Origin: Rhodoferax sp.
GTDB lineage: Bacteria; Pseudomonadota; Gammaproteobacteria; Burkholderiales; Burkholderiaceae_C
DNA: 10,233 nucleotides
Direction of reading: 5' to 3'
NCBI GenBank assembly: GCA_021731215.1
Contig: JAKFXU010000486.1
Location: 1-10,233, forward strand
The position numbers and the translations under genes are program-made. Shown one piece after another: positions 8,833-10,233 of the stretch; the first letter of the stretch is position 1, and each line of letters begins with the position of its first letter. The notes under the pieces are model-generated. The model saw only the letters and a program-made list of their open reading frames with translations. It was not told the origin of the DNA and made no database searches.

Positions 8833-8878
8833 GCAACGCGGGCAATTTTGTGGGCGCTTTGGGGGTCGTCCCATCACC

Positions 8879-8895
8879 TGGCATAAGTTTTGCTT
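8879..8895 (+). promoter_or_regulatory. Sigma-54 (-24/-12) promoter of nirB
   Basis: TGGCATAAGTTTTGCTT fits the sigma-54 consensus TGGCAC-N5-TTGCW, with GG at 8880-8881 and GC at 8892-8893 separated by exactly 10 bases. The expected transcription start is near 8905, leaving a ~220-base leader before nirB. Sigma-54 promoters need an enhancer-binding protein, most likely NtrC in nitrogen assimilation. I see no convincing palindromic NtrC site in the short interval upstream. The layout resembles the Klebsiella nasF promoter-leader. Confidence 0.75.
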
Positions 8896-8902
8896 AACTT
8901 GA

Positions 8903-8969
8903 TCGGACGTGACGAAGCGTCCGACCCGGGCCAGAGCGTCGCGGGTTTTGCGCACAACGCCGTGTGCAA
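8903..8969 (+). promoter_or_regulatory. ANTAR-type two-hairpin leader RNA element
   Basis: Two hairpins follow the predicted transcription start. P1: TCGGACG (8903-8909) pairs with CGTCCGA (8918-8924); a U-G closing pair leaves the hexaloop GACGAA, with G at position 4 but G instead of the usual A at position 1. P2: TTGCGCAC (8948-8955) pairs with GTGTGCAA (8962-8969), one G-U, enclosing the hexaloop AACGCC, which has the A1 and G4 that define ANTAR targets. The hairpins are 23 bases apart. The ANTAR protein is encoded divergently next door, which supports an antitermination site for nirB. Confidence 0.68.
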
Positions 8970-9001
8970 CGTATTGGGGGGCATCCCACAGGGCGTGCCT
9001 C

Positions 9002-9033
9002 GCACCGGCTCCAGCGTCGGGGTATCTGTTTTT
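9002..9033 (+). terminator. Candidate leader terminator (attenuator) upstream of nirB
   Basis: GCACCGGC (9002-9009) can pair with GTCGGGGT (9016-9023) with one A-G mismatch and two G-U pairs, around the loop TCCAGC. A run of five T follows at 9029-9033. The stem is imperfect and five bases separate it from the T-run, so this is only a candidate. Further on, CCCAG/CTGGG (9034-9049) and the stronger GGGTGC/GCGCCC (9047-9062, followed by GGTTTG) share 9047-9049 and exclude each other. The true attenuator could be this later hairpin. Confidence 0.33.
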
Positions 9034-9124
9034 CCCAGCCCGCCCTGGGTGCCAAGGCGCCCGGTTTGCCGCCGATGGCATGGGGCATGCACTCAGTCAA
9101 TCGAATCACATCAGGAGTAGCGCG

Positions 9125-10233
9125 ATGAAAAAATCAAAGCTAGTAATGATAGGCAACGGCATGGCCGGTGTGCGCACGCTCGAAGAGCTGCTCAAAATCG
9201 CGCCCGAGCTGTACGACATCACCGTCTTCGGCGCCGAGCCGCACCCCAACTACAACCGCATTTTGCTGTCGCCGGTGCTGGCCGGGGAGCAGACGATTGA
9301 CGAGATCGTGCTCAACGCCTGGGATTGGTACCAGGACAAGGGCATCACCCTGCATGCGGGCTGGACCGTGACCGCGGTGGACCGGGTGCGCCGCCTGGTG
9401 CACGCCGAAAATGCCGCCGGTGAAAAAATCAGCACGCACTACGACCGGTTGCTGATGGCCACCGGCTCCAAGCCCTTCATGCTGCCGATTCCCGGCAAGG
9501 AGCTCGAAGGCGTGCTGGCCTACCGCGACATTGCCGATACCAACGCGATGATAGCCGCGGCCGCCAAATTCAAGAACGCCGTTGTCATCGGCGGCGGTCT
9601 GCTCGGACTGGAAGCAGCCAACGGCCTGCTGCGGCGCGGCATGAAGGTGACGGTGGCGCATGTGATGCCGACGCTGATGGAGCGCCAGCTCGACAGCGTG
9701 GCGGGCAAGCTGCTGCAAAAGTCGCTGGAAGACAGAGGATTGAAGTTTCTGATGGGCGCGCAAACGCAGGAGCTGGTGGGCAGTAGCGACGCGGGCAAGG
9801 GCGGCCGCGTCAAATCGGTGCGCTTCAAGGACGGCACCGAGGTGGCGGCCGAGCTGGTGGTGATGGCGGTGGGCATTCGCCCCAACACCGAGCTGGCCGA
9901 GGCCATGCGCCTGCACTGCAACAAGGGCATTGTGGTCAATGACACCCTGCAGACCACCACCGATGCGCGCATCTACTCGGTCGGCGAATGCGCGGCGCAC
10001 CGCGGCATTGCCTACGGGCTGGTGGCGCCCCTGTTCGAGCAGGCCAAAGTGGCGGCCAATCACCTGGCGCAGTTTGGCATCGGGCGCTATGCGGGCTCGC
10101 TGACCTCGACCAAGCTCAAGGTCACCGGCATCGATTTGTTCAGCGCCGGCGACTTCACCGGCGGCGAAGGCACCGAAGAAATCGTGATGAGCGACCCCTT
10201 TGGCGGCGTCTACAAAAAGCTGGTGCTCAAGGA
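9125..10233 (+). CDS. nirB: Assimilatory nitrite reductase (NADH) large subunit, N-terminal part (partial, 3' cut)
   Basis: This is the first 369 codons of NirB, which passes electrons from NAD(P)H through FAD, an Fe-S cluster and siroheme to reduce nitrite to ammonium in the cytoplasm. Visible: the FAD Rossmann motif near the N-terminus (VMIGNGMAGVRTLEEL), the flavin-contact ATGSKP, the NADH-binding motif VVIGGGLLGLEAANGL, and the second FAD contact SVGECAAHRG. The order and spacing match E. coli NirB as I remember it (STKLK is also shared). The siroheme/4Fe-4S half lies beyond the window. ATG 9125 has AGGAG at 9113-9117, seven bases upstream. The gene stops only because the window ends; no frameshift is seen. 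Expression is probably under the sigma-54 promoter and ANTAR leader just upstream. Confidence 0.95.
   Translation, partial: MKKSKLVMIGNGMAGVRTLEELLKIAPELYDITVFGAEPHPNYNRILLSPVLAGEQTIDEIVLNAWDWYQDKGITLHAGWTVTAVDRVRRLVHAENAAGEKISTHYDRLLMATGSKPFMLPIPGKELEGVLAYRDIADTNAMIAAAAKFKNAVVIGGGLLGLEAANGLLRRGMKVTVAHVMPTLMERQLDSVAGKLLQKSLEDRGLKFLMGAQTQELVGSSDAGKGGRVKSVRFKDGTEVAAELVVMAVGIRPNTELAEAMRLHCNKGIVVNDTLQTTTDARIYSVGECAAHRGIAYGLVAPLFEQAKVAANHLAQFGIGRYAGSLTSTKLKVTGIDLFSAGDFTGGEGTEEIVMSDPFGGVYKKLVLK

Noticed and set aside
9140..10063. Open frame of 307 codons on the minus strand opposite nirB
   Set aside because: It is a His/Gln/Ala-rich shadow of the clearly coding nirB frame, with no domain or ribosome-binding site.

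Overview
The window looks like a betaproteobacterial chromosome, most likely a Comamonadaceae member (Rhodoferax/Polaromonas-like). This rests on the GC-rich backbone, the nitrate-assimilation gene layout and the style of the intergenic repeats. It is inferred from gene content, not from a marker gene. Both edges cut through genes.

Layout: (1) 1-1543, plus strand: the end of a nitrate ABC-transporter ATPase (NrtD type), then a complete NarK/NasA-type MFS nitrate transporter. (2) 1517-1780: two tandem ~120-bp repeat units, whose terminal segment also forms the last codons and stop of the MFS gene. (3) 1781-2088: about 300 bases with no supportable gene. (4) 2089-4660, plus strand: a visibly lower-GC two-gene unit, a small Ser/Thr-kinase-like protein overlapping a TPR-type helical repeat protein. 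(5) 4661-4931: intergenic, with hairpins and a dispersed-repeat-like element. (6) 4932-5583, minus strand: a HepT/MntA toxin-antitoxin pair. (7) 5636-7447, minus strand: a PP2C phosphatase/Ser-Thr kinase fusion with a C-terminal membrane anchor. (8) 7503-8780, minus strand: a NasT-like regulator with receiver-like, ANTAR and two PilJ-like sensor segments. (9) 8781-9124: a divergent control region with sigma-54 (-24/-12) elements and an ANTAR-type two-hairpin leader. (10) 9125-10233, plus strand: the start of nirB, the assimilatory nitrite reductase large subunit.

The nitrate genes form one system. Nitrate enters through the ABC and MFS transporters and NirB reduces nitrite to ammonium. The ANTAR protein probably relieves transcription termination in the nirB leader when nitrate/nitrite is sensed, while sigma-54 promoters tie expression to nitrogen limitation. 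The PP2C-kinase fusion is a recurrent neighbour of such genes and may set protein phosphorylation around transport or reduction. Between the MFS gene and the PP2C-kinase gene the locus has taken up accessory DNA: the kinase/TPR pair, the HepT/MntA pair and repeats. The kinase/TPR pair is the least explained content and the best candidate for an undescribed system.
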